DNA of 64,000 nucleotides from Candidatus Thioglobus autotrophicus (GCF_001293165.1 NZ_CP010552.1:620001-684000), one strand, 5' to 3'; counted from the stretch's first letter, positions 52,479 through 62,134 are shown. Numbers and translations are program-made. Notes: generated by a model from the letters alone, not told the origin.

Positions 52479-53060
52479 TTAGATTGATTTTTGTGGGAAA
52501 AACCCTTTAAGTATTGGCACTATAACATGCAAAGTTAAGTAAATAACCACCAGGCCACCCAGAGCGTCACCCGTAATATAATGGGTGATAAAGGTCACAG
52601 CGTTAATATTGAGGGTGAGATCTTGTGTATAAGCAAAAAACTTTAATAAAGCGCTAATCACTGATGTAAATGCAATTAAGAACAGCACATGTCGAAAATC
52701 AACTTGGCCTAAATTGGAAAAATTACTCACCCGAGTTTGTTTCATGATACACATAGCCACAATTGGAGCAATTGCACCCGCACAAGCTGACAGCATGCCA
52801 ATGAAGAAGTGGCCATTCCAAGAATTCATTAAAACAACGCCGCCAACAAAACAAGCGGCGATAACACCTGGAAATACACGATAGCCAAATAGCAAATACA
52901 TCAATATTTTTGCACCGAGTGGTAAATACAAATAATGACTCAATACAATTTCACCACTGTTTTCAAACGTACCAGCCCACGTCATCACATACGCCATTGA
53001 AAAAACACTCATAAAGGCTATGAGGTTTTCAATAAAGTAGTTTTGAAATTTTTCAGTCAT
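52479..53060 (-). CDS. MASE1-like membrane protein, paralog 1
   Basis: The 193-residue protein has YLPLGAKILMYLLFGYRVFP, DFRHVLFLIAFTS and YITGDALGGLVVIYLTL, the same three blocks as paralogs 2 and 3. It begins with ATG at 53058-53060, against one arm of an 11-bp inverted repeat. It is the first of the three in transcription order, 72 bp after the winged-helix regulator. Divergence between the paralogs is substantial, so duplication is old. Confidence 0.75.
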   Translation of the reverse strand: MTEKFQNYFIENLIAFMSVFSMAYVMTWAGTFENSGEIVLSHYLYLPLGAKILMYLLFGYRVFPGVIAACFVGGVVLMNSWNGHFFIGMLSACAGAIAPIVAMCIMKQTRVSNFSNLGQVDFRHVLFLIAFTSVISALLKFFAYTQDLTLNINAVTFITHYITGDALGGLVVIYLTLHVIVPILKGFFPQKSI

Positions 53061-53120
53061 GGTGAGAATGATACCTGTTTAACGCCAATTTTACAATTTT
53101 GGGAAATGGCATTCTCACCA
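53060..53120 (-). promoter_or_regulatory. Inverted repeat at the start of the membrane-protein genes
   Basis: TGGTGAGAATG (53060-53070) and CATTCTCACCA (53110-53120) are an exact 11-bp inverted repeat with a 39-base gap. In the RNA the 3' arm ends on the A of the start codon of paralog 1, so folding could limit translation. It might instead be a DNA operator. Confidence 0.65.
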
Positions 53121-53132
53121 AAGAAGTGTAGA

Positions 53133-53414
53133 TTACTTATTGTAAGTTAGGATCATTGAGCGCTTATCAAGGCTAGATTGTGTCGCAGTAATAATATTTT
53201 CACTCAGTAAAACACCCACAGCTCTCTTGATTGTAGAGAGTGAATACTTAAAAAAGTATGCGTCTTTGGTAATTCTAGTGATGTTAGCATCCTTAGAATG
53301 CACCACAAACTCTAATACGGATTTTTCTACTTCTGACAATTTGTCAAAACCCATTTCACGCTCGTAAGTATCTAGTGAACGTCTTAATTCAAATAATTTT
53401 TCTAATGCTTTCAT
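53133..53414 (-). CDS. Small winged-helix (MarR-like) regulator
   Basis: The 93-residue protein is a small DNA-binding domain: LSEVEKSVLEFVVHSKDANI, then a recognition helix around YSLSTIKRAVGVLLSENIIT and a wing with SLDKRSMILTY. It resembles a MarR-type or similar winged helix without an effector domain. The start is the ATG at 53412-53414, with a GAGGTGG ribosome site; an upstream in-frame start at 53450 is less likely. It leads the three MASE1-like genes and may regulate them. Direct repeats at its promoter suggest autoregulation. Confidence 0.75.
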   Translation of the reverse strand: MKALEKLFELRRSLDTYEREMGFDKLSEVEKSVLEFVVHSKDANITRITKDAYFFKYSLSTIKRAVGVLLSENIITATQSSLDKRSMILTYNK

Positions 53415-53457
53415 TTTTTTTCCACCTCTCCTCAAAGGATCTAATAACAAAGGGTAT

Positions 53458-53494
53458 TATAACCTATTATTTTTTTCGTATAACCTATTATTTT
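53458..53494. promoter_or_regulatory. Tandem operator-like repeats at the regulator promoter
   Basis: TATAACCTATTATTTT occurs at 53458-53473 and again at 53479-53494, exactly 21 bp apart, about two helical turns. On the minus strand the downstream copy overlaps a TATAAT -10-like box. Same-face spacing suits binding by two protein dimers. Confidence 0.65.
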
Positions 53495-53522
53495 ACTATG
53501 TTATTAAAACTGGCTAAATTCC

Positions 53523-54467
53523 TTATGGTAACAGCACTTCACCATAATTATCCTGATAAAGTTTCTCGATATCTGCCAAGGTAAAGGTGTGATTTTGAGT
53601 ACCAAGGTGTGCAACCTTGATCGCGCCCAAAAGCCCTGCCAACTGTCCGGTGGCTTTCCAGCTTAGGTCATTCATAATACCGTATAACAAACCAGCTCGA
53701 TAGGCATCGCCACAGCCCGTTGGATCTTGAGTAGCAGCCGCTTTAGCAGGTGCGATTTGTGTGAGCTTATTATTGGCGTGAATCTCGCTACCCTGGCTAC
53801 CTTTGGTGATAATCAAAGCTTCTACTTTTGCAGCAATGGCGCTCAAACTAAGCCCGGTTTTATCTTGCAACATCTGCGATTCATAATCATTAACTGCCAC
53901 ATAAGTTGCTTGCTCAATAAATTTAATCAGCTCTTCACCGGAGAACATTGGCATGCCTTGGCCTGGATCAAAAATAAAAGGCACTTGTGCCTCTGCAAAT
54001 TGTTGGGCATGTTCGATCATACCGTCACGCCCATCTGGAGAAACAATACCAATATCTGCCACACTCACATCACTGACTTTATTCTCATGCGAATTGCTCA
54101 TGGCGCCCGGGTGAAAGGCGGTAATTTGATTATCATCCATATCCGTTGTGATAAAAGCTTGGCCAGTATAACTACCCTCAATCACTTTCATATGTGTGGT
54201 GTTCATATGGTGTTTTTCCATCCAATTCATATAAGGGGTGAAATCTTCACCCACCGTTGCCATAGGAATAGAATTAGCACCGAGTAAATGTAAGTTGTAG
54301 GCAATATTGCCACCACAACCACCAAACTCTTTGCGCATGGTAGGCACTAAAAACGAGACGTTCAGCATATGCACCTTATCCGGCAGAATATGATTTTTAA
54401 ATTGATCGTGAAAGACCATGATTGAATCAAAGGCGTATGACCCACAAATAAGTGCTGTTTTTTCCAT
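53523..54467 (-). CDS. PfkB-family carbohydrate kinase (adenosine kinase-like)
   Basis: The 314-residue protein has the PfkB signatures GGCGGNIAYNLHLLGA near the N-terminus and DPTGCGDAYRAGLLYG near the C-terminus with the catalytic Asp. The overall pattern is of the bacterial adenosine kinase-like group, which converts adenosine to AMP. Substrate is inferred; ribokinase-like sugars remain possible. It stands 51 bp upstream of no obvious partner; ispH lies upstream on the same strand. Confidence 0.85.
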   Translation of the reverse strand: MEKTALICGSYAFDSIMVFHDQFKNHILPDKVHMLNVSFLVPTMRKEFGGCGGNIAYNLHLLGANSIPMATVGEDFTPYMNWMEKHHMNTTHMKVIEGSYTGQAFITTDMDDNQITAFHPGAMSNSHENKVSDVSVADIGIVSPDGRDGMIEHAQQFAEAQVPFIFDPGQGMPMFSGEELIKFIEQATYVAVNDYESQMLQDKTGLSLSAIAAKVEALIITKGSQGSEIHANNKLTQIAPAKAAATQDPTGCGDAYRAGLLYGIMNDLSWKATGQLAGLLGAIKVAHLGTQNHTFTLADIEKLYQDNYGEVLLP

Positions 54468-54518
54468 GTTTTTATTTCCTTTTTTTTATTTCTCAGTAGG
54501 ATTTAACCTGTTATTTTT

Positions 54519-55445
54519 TTATCTTAACGCTTCTGGCACTGGAAAGTGTACGTTTTCTTGTGCGCCACTGACTTCTTGCAATTCATCTGCACCGTGATCA
54601 TATAAATAGTTAACCACTTCTTGCACTAACACCTCTGGCGCCGAAGCACCCGCTGTTACCCCTACAATATTGGCATTTTTTATCCAATCTTTCTCAATTT
54701 CATTCGCCCCATCAATCAGATGAGCAGGGATACTCATTTTATCGGCAATCTCACGCAATCGATTTGAATTAGAAGAATTGCTAGATCCCAATACCAACAA
54801 GACGTCGGCTGAACGCATTAAGGATTTAACCGCATCTTGCCTGTTTTGCGTTGCATAGCAAATATCATCCTTTTTAGGGGCACGAATATGAGGGAATTTA
54901 CCCTTTAGGTGGTCAACAATATGCTGGGTATCATCCACCGATAAAGTGGTTTGCGTCGTATAAGAAATATCGCTATTTTTTGCAATCGTTAATTGATCAA
55001 TATCAGCTGTATTTTCCACCAAAGCCACTTGCTGACCTGCGCTTGATTGACCTAAAGTTCCCTCCACTTCAGGATGGCCTTTATGTCCAATTAAGATAAC
55101 TTGATGATTTTGTTTTTGTTTGCGCGCTACCTCTTTGTGCACCTTGGTGACTAGAGGGCAAGTAGCGTCATAAATAGTTGCCTCAATATTCTGGGCTTGC
55201 ATGCGTACCATCTGAGAGACCCCATGCGCACTAAAAATAACCACCTGCTGTTCAGGCACTTCACTAATCTCTTTAACAAAAATAGCGCCCTTGGCTTTGA
55301 GATCATTAACGACGAATTTATTATGCACAACTTCATTGCGCACATATACTGGCTTGCCATGCAGGCTCAATGCTCGTTCCACAATTTCAATAGCGCGATC
55401 CACGCCCGCGCAAAATCCACGTGGATTAGCTAACAGGATTTTCAC
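54519..55445 (-). CDS. ispH: 4-hydroxy-3-methylbut-2-enyl diphosphate reductase
   Basis: IspH is the last enzyme of the MEP isoprenoid pathway and holds an iron-sulfur cluster. The 308-residue protein has the three cluster Cys in GFCAGVDRA (C12), DATCPLV and DICYATQNRQ, plus FSAHGVS and SSNSSNSNRL. The start is GTG at 55443-55445, overlapping the fkpB stop by 4 bp. The fkpB-ispH pair is as in E. coli. Confidence 0.95.
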   Translation of the reverse strand: MKILLANPRGFCAGVDRAIEIVERALSLHGKPVYVRNEVVHNKFVVNDLKAKGAIFVKEISEVPEQQVVIFSAHGVSQMVRMQAQNIEATIYDATCPLVTKVHKEVARKQKQNHQVILIGHKGHPEVEGTLGQSSAGQQVALVENTADIDQLTIAKNSDISYTTQTTLSVDDTQHIVDHLKGKFPHIRAPKKDDICYATQNRQDAVKSLMRSADVLLVLGSSNSSNSNRLREIADKMSIPAHLIDGANEIEKDWIKNANIVGVTAGASAPEVLVQEVVNYLYDHGADELQEVSGAQENVHFPVPEALR

Positions 55446-55852
55446 GAGGCTATATCAAGAATTTTGACCTGGAACGACACATCGGCGCCTGCAAGTGGAT
55501 GATTAAAATTAACTCGCACTTGCCCATCTTCAATTTGATCAATACAGCCAACATAAGCATCGCCTGCAGGCGTTTGGAATTCAACTGCTGCATCTAGCTC
55601 AAAATTAAAATCTGACGGGAAATCGTCACGCGACATAAACTGGAAAGCTTCATCATAACGCTCACCAAATGCCTCAGAAGCGCTAAGCAAAAAAGTTTGT
55701 AATTCGCCCAATTTGGCATCAAGCACACATTTTTCTAGACAAGGATCAAGCTGCCCATCACCCACCTCGAATACTAAAGGCTCATCCCAAGCCTCATCGA
55801 CCAAAGCGCCATTTGCATGACTGAGTTTGTAGTGAATGGTGTAATTAGCCAT
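55442..55852 (-). CDS. fkpB: FKBP-type peptidyl-prolyl isomerase (SlpA/FkpB)
   Basis: The 136-residue protein has an FKBP domain interrupted by an inserted flap, as in Slp[20 protein letters not shown], then [18 protein letters not shown] and [19 protein letters not shown]. It speeds proline isomerisation and acts as a chaperone. It overlaps accD by 8 bp and ispH by 4 bp. Confidence 0.93.
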   Translation of the reverse strand: MANYTIHYKLSHANGALVDEAWDEPLVFEVGDGQLDPCLEKCVLDAKLGELQTFLLSASEAFGERYDEAFQFMSRDDFPSDFNFELDAAVEFQTPAGDAYVGCIDQIEDGQVRVNFNHPLAGADVSFQVKILDIAS

Positions 55853-56693
55853 TATTAAACGTCATGGCGCTTAATAGAGTGTGTACTTGTTGGCGTAATT
55901 CATGGCGATGAACAATGAGATCAATAGCGCCTTTTTCTAATAAAAATTCACTGCGCTGAAAACCCTCAGGAAGCTCTTCGCGCACAGTTTGCTCCACCAC
56001 TCTAGGGCCAGCAAAACCAATTAAAGCATTCGGTTCAGCAATATGGACATCGCCCAACATCGCAAAACTGGCTGAAACGCCGCCCATAGTTGGGTCAGTT
56101 AAGATGGAAATAAAGGGTACTTTTTGGTCATTTAATAGCTTAACCATCAAAGAAGTTTTGCTCATTTGCATTAGCGAGAACAAACCCTCTTGCATGCGTG
56201 CACCACCAGAGGCAGAAAAACAAATTAAAGGTGCTTTGGTTTTAATACTTTCTTGAGCGGCGCGCACAAACTTCTCACCCACCACAGAGCCCATTGAACC
56301 GCCCATAAATTTAAACTCAAAGGCAGCGACAACAACAGGCAGGCCATTTAAAGTGCCTTTTTTAACTACTAAAGCGTCTTTTTCATTGGTAGCCTTTTGC
56401 GCTTGCAAGTAACGATCTTTGTATTTTTTCTGATCTTTAAACTTTAATGGATCAACAGCAACTAAATTAGGCGCGATTTCTTCTTGACCTTTTTTATCCA
56501 AAAAGCTCTCAAGTCGAACTCGAGCCGAGATACGCATATGGTAGTCACATTTTGGGCAAACATAGGTCGCTTCTTTTAGCTCTTCAACGTAAAGCGTTGC
56601 CTCACATTTTGGACACTTACTCCACAAACCTTCTGGAATATTCTTTTTAACAACATTAGTGATTGAGGGTAAGATTTTTTCTAGCCAGCTCAT
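55845..56693 (-). CDS. accD: Acetyl-CoA carboxylase carboxyltransferase subunit beta
   Basis: AccD with AccA moves the carboxyl group from biotin to acetyl-CoA. The 282-residue protein has the N-terminal zinc finger with two CxxC pairs (CPKC and CPKCDYHM), then [20 protein letters not shown] and [18 protein letters not shown], the crotonase-fold oxyanion segments. Length is normal. trpA lies 19 bp upstream. Confidence 0.96.
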   Translation of the reverse strand: MSWLEKILPSITNVVKKNIPEGLWSKCPKCEATLYVEELKEATYVCPKCDYHMRISARVRLESFLDKKGQEEIAPNLVAVDPLKFKDQKKYKDRYLQAQKATNEKDALVVKKGTLNGLPVVVAAFEFKFMGGSMGSVVGEKFVRAAQESIKTKAPLICFSASGGARMQEGLFSLMQMSKTSLMVKLLNDQKVPFISILTDPTMGGVSASFAMLGDVHIAEPNALIGFAGPRVVEQTVREELPEGFQRSEFLLEKGAIDLIVHRHELRQQVHTLLSAMTFNNG

Positions 56694-56712
56694 GTCTAAA
56701 TCCTTGTTCTAA

Positions 56713-57537
56713 TTATTTAATGGCACAGGAAATTTCATTTGCTAAATTTCCAACACTTTCTAACATTTTAGCCTTATCGTCTGCATATTGTTCAACAAAT
56801 GCAACCAATGACGATCCAACAATTACCGCATCGGCATTTTCAGAAATAGCTTTGGCCGTTTTCGCATCTTTAATACCAAAACCTACGCCCACAGGTAAAT
56901 TAATATATTGTCTAATTCTAGAGAGGTTATTTTTAACCACGTCAATATCCAAATGCCCAGCGCCTGTTACGCCTTTGAGCGATACAAAATACACAAAACC
57001 AGAAGCGATTGTTGCTAAAAATTCAATGCGTGCATCGGTTGTGGTTGGTGCTACCAAGAAAATAAAATCAACACCTGTCGCATCAAGACTCTGCTTAAGA
57101 TCGTGCGCCTCTTCCGGCGGCATATCCACCACCAGCACGCCATCTACACCACTTGCGCTTGCATCCGTGGCAAATGCTTGATAGCCACTTTTTTCTGCGT
57201 TGCTGTGCGCAGCATAGACTTCAATTGGATTAAGATAGCCCATCAACACCACCGCTGTGGTGTTATCAACAGCTCTAAATTTTTTAACCAATGCCAATAC
57301 ATCCCTTAAGCTAACTCCTGCTGCAACCGCACGTTCATGCGATTTGGCAATCATCGGCCCATCTGCCATGGGATCAGAAAACGGCACACCAAGTTCAATA
57401 ACATTAGCGCCGTTGGCCACCAAAGTCAACATTAGCTCATAGGTATTATCCAGGCCACTATCCCCTGCGGTAATAAAAGGAATAAAAGCTTTATGACCTT
57501 GAGGTAGATTGGCAAATACTGAGGCTAATCTTGACAT
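56713..57537 (-). CDS. trpA: Tryptophan synthase alpha chain
   Basis: TrpA cleaves indole-3-glycerol phosphate to indole. The 274-residue barrel has the catalytic Glu in NVIELGVPFSDPMADGP and Asp in DGVLVVDMPPEEA. GVGFGIKDAKTAK and DAVIVGSSLV bind the phosphate. trpB is not in the window. hemE precedes it by 2 bp on the same strand. Confidence 0.96.
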   Translation of the reverse strand: MSRLASVFANLPQGHKAFIPFITAGDSGLDNTYELMLTLVANGANVIELGVPFSDPMADGPMIAKSHERAVAAGVSLRDVLALVKKFRAVDNTTAVVLMGYLNPIEVYAAHSNAEKSGYQAFATDASASGVDGVLVVDMPPEEAHDLKQSLDATGVDFIFLVAPTTTDARIEFLATIASGFVYFVSLKGVTGAGHLDIDVVKNNLSRIRQYINLPVGVGFGIKDAKTAKAISENADAVIVGSSLVAFVEQYADDKAKMLESVGNLANEISCAIK

Positions 57538-57539
57538 GA

Positions 57540-58574
57540 TTATTTGGCACTAAATTCGTGCACGGCGTCAACAAGAACTTTCATATTTTCCGGATCAACA
57601 TCTGGCGTAATACCGTGACCTAGATTAAAAATATGGCCTGTATCTCCTTTAAATTGGTCTAACACTTTTTTCACTTCTGCTCTAATAATCTCAGGTGTTG
57701 CGTACATAACAGCCGGATCCAAGTTACCCTGAATAGCCACCTTATCGCCAATTTGGCGCTCAACATCACCCAACTCTACTGTCCAGTCAATGCCAACACC
57801 ATCACAACCTGTCGCTGAAATTTCGCCTAAGTGTTTGCCGCCATTTTTACTAAACAAAGTGATTGGCGTATTAGGATGTTTGGCCTTAACACCGCTCACA
57901 ATTTTTTGCATATAGTCCAACGAAAAGTCTAGATAATTTTGCTTGGATAAAACCCCGCCCCAAGTGTCAAACACCATTAGGCTATCGGCGCCACTTTGTA
58001 CTTGCTGATCCAGATAAGCAATCACGCTGTTGGCGAGTTTATCCAGCAATAAATGCAGCATTTGTGGCTCGTTAAAAAGCATGGCCTTAATCTTGGCAAA
58101 AGTCTTACTACTACCGCCTTCAATCATATAAGTGGCCAAAGTCCAAGGACTACCACTAAAGCCAATGAGTGGCGCGCGCGTGCCCAAAGCAGACTTGATA
58201 GTGGAAACGCCGTCAAATACATAAGTCAGATCGTTGTTAACTTCTGCAGGAATAGCCTCAATATCCGCCAAAGTTTGAATTGGTCGTTCGAATTTTGGCC
58301 CTTCACCCTCACTAAAATACAACCCCAATCCCATGGCATCAGGAATGGTGAGAATATCTGAAAATAAAATAGCAGCGTCCAAATCAAAACGATCAATCGG
58401 CTGCATCGTTACTTCACAGGCAAGCTCTGGATTCTTACACAGACTCATAAAATCACCGGCTTGTTTACGCGTTGCTCGATACTCGGGCAAATAACGCCCT
58501 GCTTGACGCATAACCCAAATCGGCGTGCGTGTTGTAGGCTTTTTTAATAAGGCGTTTATATAATCAAATGACAT
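57540..58574 (-). CDS. hemE: Uroporphyrinogen decarboxylase
   Basis: HemE removes four carboxyls from uroporphyrinogen III to make coproporphyrinogen III in haem synthesis. The 344-residue protein has [19 protein letters not shown] near the start, [15 protein letters not shown] with the catalytic Asp, and [17 protein letters not shown]. The C-terminal [16 protein letters not shown] is also diagnostic. Confidence 0.97.
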   Translation of the reverse strand: MSFDYINALLKKPTTRTPIWVMRQAGRYLPEYRATRKQAGDFMSLCKNPELACEVTMQPIDRFDLDAAILFSDILTIPDAMGLGLYFSEGEGPKFERPIQTLADIEAIPAEVNNDLTYVFDGVSTIKSALGTRAPLIGFSGSPWTLATYMIEGGSSKTFAKIKAMLFNEPQMLHLLLDKLANSVIAYLDQQVQSGADSLMVFDTWGGVLSKQNYLDFSLDYMQKIVSGVKAKHPNTPITLFSKNGGKHLGEISATGCDGVGIDWTVELGDVERQIGDKVAIQGNLDPAVMYATPEIIRAEVKKVLDQFKGDTGHIFNLGHGITPDVDPENMKVLVDAVHEFSAK

Positions 58575-58644
58575 AGAATTAAGGATAAAAATTGAATGCC
58601 ATAATTATAACGATATTTAGCTTTACATCCTATTCAATCGGGCA

Positions 58645-58674
58645 TAAAAAAAGCCACATAAATGTGGCTTTTTG
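58645..58674 (-). terminator. Intrinsic terminator after rpmE
   Basis: AAGCCACAT (58651-58659) and ATGTGGCTT (58662-58670) form a hairpin flanked by A-run and T-run, about 17 bases after the rpmE stop. On the minus strand the hairpin is followed by a long T-run. Confidence 0.88.
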
Positions 58675-58690
58675 TTTAAATCTGTTAGGA

Positions 58691-58903
58691 TTATCGCTTG
58701 AATGCACCAAAACGTGATTTAAACTTCTCGACACGACCAGCACTGTCCATAATTTTTTGCTTACCTGTGTAAAAAGGATGACAGCTTGAACATACATCTA
58801 GGTGTAATTCTTCTTTGCCTACCGTTGAGCGAGTATCGAATGTATTACCGCATGAGCAAACTACTTTAACGGCGTCGTAATTAGGATGAATATCTGTTTT
58901 CAT
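58691..58903 (-). CDS. rpmE: 50S ribosomal protein L31
   Basis: The 70-residue protein is L31 of the zinc-binding (C+) type with Cys at 16, 18, 38 and 41 (CSC and CSSC) and [12 protein letters not shown], a universal L31 stretch. It binds the large ribosomal subunit. A terminator follows, so it is probably a single-gene unit. Confidence 0.96.
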   Translation of the reverse strand: MKTDIHPNYDAVKVVCSCGNTFDTRSTVGKEELHLDVCSSCHPFYTGKQKIMDSAGRVEKFKSRFGAFKR

Positions 58904-58987
58904 GTTTGTATGTAAGTTTAAATCTCAAAAGAGAGCAAATTATATACTATTTGCATCTATAGCGCTTTATTTTTTATCAGTTTGTTT

Positions 58988-61402
58988 TTATTTCTTTCGA
59001 AGACGCGCCGCATTGCCAATCACGATGAGTGAACTAATTGGCATAGCAATAGCGGCAAACAGCGGTGTGACCTTGGCCATCATCGCCAATGGCACCATTA
59101 GTGCGTTATATAATAAAGCAAAAGTAATATTTTGTTTAATGGTTCGACTGGTGCGTTGAGCCAGGGTAATCATGGCCAAAATTGGCGATAAAGTTGATTT
59201 TAACAACACCACGTCAGCATGATTAACTGACACGTCACTACCTGAGCCAATCGCCATACTGGTATCAGCCTGCACTAACGCCGGTGCATCATTCACCCCA
59301 TCGCCAATCATTAATACCTGATGTTGTTGTTGTAATTGCTTAATATAGCTTGCCTTATCCTCGGGTAATGCTTGCGCCACCACATGCTTAATCCCTAAAT
59401 AATCAGCCACTTTTTGTGTCACTACTTGGCTATCACCACTCAGAATACTAACTTGTTTTCCGGTGGCTAACAGTTGGGCAATCGTCGCTTTGGCATCTGC
59501 TTTAATCTGATCAGATAAGGCTACAAACCCCAGCACCTGGTCTTGAGTCGAACACCAAATACAACTAGAGCCTTGCAACTCAATTTGTTGAGAATTTTTT
59601 AGCATGTCAGCGTCCACCTGTTGGCTGCTGTCCACAAACGACAATTTGCCGATTTTATAAGCAACTCCATCAATACTGGCACTAACACCTTGGCCCGGCG
59701 TGGATTGAAAGTCGTTCGTTGTTAACAATGCCTGTTGGTTTTCAACGACGATGGCTTGCGCCAAAGGGTGCTCTGAATATTTTTCAATGCTGGCCATAAT
59801 TTGCATTAAATCAGATTTTTTAGCCTGCTGTTGAGCGGGAGAATAGACAACCTGTTCAACCTTAAACTCGCCCAACGTTAGTGTCCCGGTTTTATCAAAA
59901 ACAACCCAATCAACCTGATTTAGCACCTCTAACGTATCGCTATTTTTAATCAGCATTTTTTCTTTAATAGCCGCACCGCTCGCCACCGCAATACTCATTG
60001 GCGTGGCCAATCCAAAAGCACAAGGGCAGGTAATAATCAGCACGCTAGTCGCGCTTAATAAGGCTAAGTCAAAGTCTTCTGGATACCAATAAACAAAAGT
60101 GGCAAGCGCGAGAAATATAGTCACGCCAACAAAATACGGAATAATTCGATCGATACTACAAACCACAGCACTTTTATTATGTTGAGTGTTTTCAACCAAA
60201 CTCACAATCTTACCCAGCACAGATTGTTTGAGTGTTTGGCTCACCACAATCTCTAAAGCGCCTTGGCCATTCACCGAACCGGCAAATACTTCATCACCTA
60301 TCTTTTTAGCCACAGGCCTAGATTCGCCACTGAGTAGCGATTCATCGGTATCGCTTGCGCCTGAGCGTACATAGCCATCAACTGGAATGCGCTCACCCGG
60401 TCTAATTAACACCTGGTCATTAATATTAATCGCGGCAATTGGAGTGATAATTTCGTCTTTATCTTTAATCACTAACGCGACTTTTGGTTGTAATTGTTGC
60501 AGTGAGCTAGACGCTGAAATAGAGGATTTTTTGGCTGAACTTTCTAGGTAGCGTCCAATCAAAATGACGAAAATAAAATTCACCACCGTATCAAAATACA
60601 CCTCGCCTTTAGCAGAGAAGCCGAGCAGTACATAGACCGAGTAAAAATACGTCGTCAATGCGCCAATGCTAATCGGCACATCCATATTCATCAGGCCGTT
60701 TCTAAGCCCAGTATAAGCACTTTTTAAAAATCCAGAGCCTGAGTAAAACAGCGTAGGTGTCGCCAAGGCAAATCCTAACCACTGAAAATACTGATGATAC
60801 TTACCTTCGCTAGCGCCGGTATACAGGGCAATAGAAATCCACAATAAATTCATCATGGTAAAGGCGGCAAATCCAATCTTATATAGCATGGCTTTGTTCG
60901 ATCTATTGGCGAGCTGCTCCGCTATATTTTGCTCAAATGGCATGGCACTATAGCCCAAATCTGCCAAACGTTGCATAATCTGAGACAGCTGAATATCGCC
61001 CTCATTCCAACTAAGTCGAATGCGTTTGTCGGTTAAATTGGCGCGCACCCAGTTCACACCCGTCAAAGAGTTAAGGGCTTTTTCAATCAGCCATACACAC
61101 GCCGCGCAGTGAATGGTGTCGCTAATTAAGGTGATAATTTTTTCACCCTCGGGTGCAGATTCTAAAAAAGGCTGCTGAAAAGCTGGCGCGTCATAAAACT
61201 CAAGCGGATACTCGAGTGTCACCGCAGGTAACATCGAACTAGTTTGCTGAGAATAAAACGCACCTAAGCCACTTTGATGAATTATTTGACACACACTGGC
61301 GCACCCAGCACAACAAAAATCTTGGGGCGCCTGCTCAATATTTGCCTGAATGCGGTTATGGCTAGTGACTTCCAGTCCGCAATGAAAACACGTGTTACTC
61401 AT
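58988..61402 (-). CDS. ccoI: P1B-type copper ATPase, CcoI/FixI-like
   Basis: The 804-residue protein starts with a Cys-rich region (C5/C8 and FCCAGCASV) that marks the CcoI/FixI group, then a heavy-metal-associated domain with HCAACVWLIEKAL. Eight membrane helices follow, with TCPCAFGLATPMS as the copper-binding helix, DKTGTLT as the phosphorylation site and GDGVNDAPAL. CcoI-type pumps supply copper to cbb3-type cytochrome oxidase. None of ccoNOPQ, ccoG, ccoH or ccoS is adjacent. I chose ATG at 61400-61402 over a TTG three codons upstream. Confidence 0.9.
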   Translation of the reverse strand: MSNTCFHCGLEVTSHNRIQANIEQAPQDFCCAGCASVCQIIHQSGLGAFYSQQTSSMLPAVTLEYPLEFYDAPAFQQPFLESAPEGEKIITLISDTIHCAACVWLIEKALNSLTGVNWVRANLTDKRIRLSWNEGDIQLSQIMQRLADLGYSAMPFEQNIAEQLANRSNKAMLYKIGFAAFTMMNLLWISIALYTGASEGKYHQYFQWLGFALATPTLFYSGSGFLKSAYTGLRNGLMNMDVPISIGALTTYFYSVYVLLGFSAKGEVYFDTVVNFIFVILIGRYLESSAKKSSISASSSLQQLQPKVALVIKDKDEIITPIAAININDQVLIRPGERIPVDGYVRSGASDTDESLLSGESRPVAKKIGDEVFAGSVNGQGALEIVVSQTLKQSVLGKIVSLVENTQHNKSAVVCSIDRIIPYFVGVTIFLALATFVYWYPEDFDLALLSATSVLIITCPCAFGLATPMSIAVASGAAIKEKMLIKNSDTLEVLNQVDWVVFDKTGTLTLGEFKVEQVVYSPAQQQAKKSDLMQIMASIEKYSEHPLAQAIVVENQQALLTTNDFQSTPGQGVSASIDGVAYKIGKLSFVDSSQQVDADMLKNSQQIELQGSSCIWCSTQDQVLGFVALSDQIKADAKATIAQLLATGKQVSILSGDSQVVTQKVADYLGIKHVVAQALPEDKASYIKQLQQQHQVLMIGDGVNDAPALVQADTSMAIGSGSDVSVNHADVVLLKSTLSPILAMITLAQRTSRTIKQNITFALLYNALMVPLAMMAKVTPLFAAIAMPISSLIVIGNAARLRKK

Positions 61403-61474
61403 ACGACGCAATTTTATTGTATTTAAAGGCTTATGCGTTTACAATATGATCCAAGTTAAAACGATTTTTTCTGT

Positions 61475-62134
61475 ATGAAACGCATCCTATTATTAATTCT
61501 ACTTAGCGCCCTTGGCACCTCTAGTATAGCAGGCGAGCAAATTCGACTCTACAAGCAGTACGTGGTAGGCATGCCTAAAGTTTTTTTACAAAAAGCCCAT
61601 CCATTAGAAGACTGCTCTGCTAGGTACGAACAAGGCACCTTGTGCTTAAAAAACCATTCTTTAGCAGGTGAAGAAGCTGAGCTGGCCTTTCGCTTTCTAA
61701 ATGATCGCCTGGTTTCTACCGTATTGATGCTACCGCTAACAGATGTCAGCAAAGTTAAAAAAATGTTCCATGCGCTTAAAACCCAATTTGACTTAGTTTT
61801 AATTGAAGATGGGAAAGAAAAATTCGACATCCTCGAGGTCAGTGCCAATACCTTTAATAAAGATGAATTTACCCAAATGATTGCCGATTTTGAAAATGAG
61901 GCATATCAAAATCATAACATTAAGTACACTTTTATCAGCAAAGAAGAATTTGTAGCACAATCTAGAAAATCTCATAATTTTGCTGATATTTTTAAAAACG
62001 CACCGCTACAAATGCGCGCTGCCACTTACAGCGTTGGACGTAAAGACGGGCAAGTTATCGCCACCATTAGCTTTATTGTGCCGGGTATTACCGAAAGCTA
62101 TCTTGATCAAAATCCAATTGTTGAAGACTTTTAA
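61475..62134 (+). CDS. Exported protein of unknown function
   Basis: I do not recognise this 219-residue protein. It has a Sec signal (MKRILLLILLSALGTSSIAG, cleaved near residue 19). The mature part is soluble, with Cys 47 and 57 placed to form a disulfide. No named domain is seen. Its stop directly abuts the glmU ATG (TAAATG), so the two genes are probably co-transcribed. The neighbour link with cell-wall precursor synthesis is positional only. Confidence 0.7.
   Translation: MKRILLLILLSALGTSSIAGEQIRLYKQYVVGMPKVFLQKAHPLEDCSARYEQGTLCLKNHSLAGEEAELAFRFLNDRLVSTVLMLPLTDVSKVKKMFHALKTQFDLVLIEDGKEKFDILEVSANTFNKDEFTQMIADFENEAYQNHNIKYTFISKEEFVAQSRKSHNFADIFKNAPLQMRAATYSVGRKDGQVIATISFIVPGITESYLDQNPIVEDF

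Noticed and set aside
53727-54287. Long plus-strand frame opposite the PfkB-family kinase
   Set aside because: It is a shadow of a strongly supported minus-strand gene and has no motifs or ribosome site.
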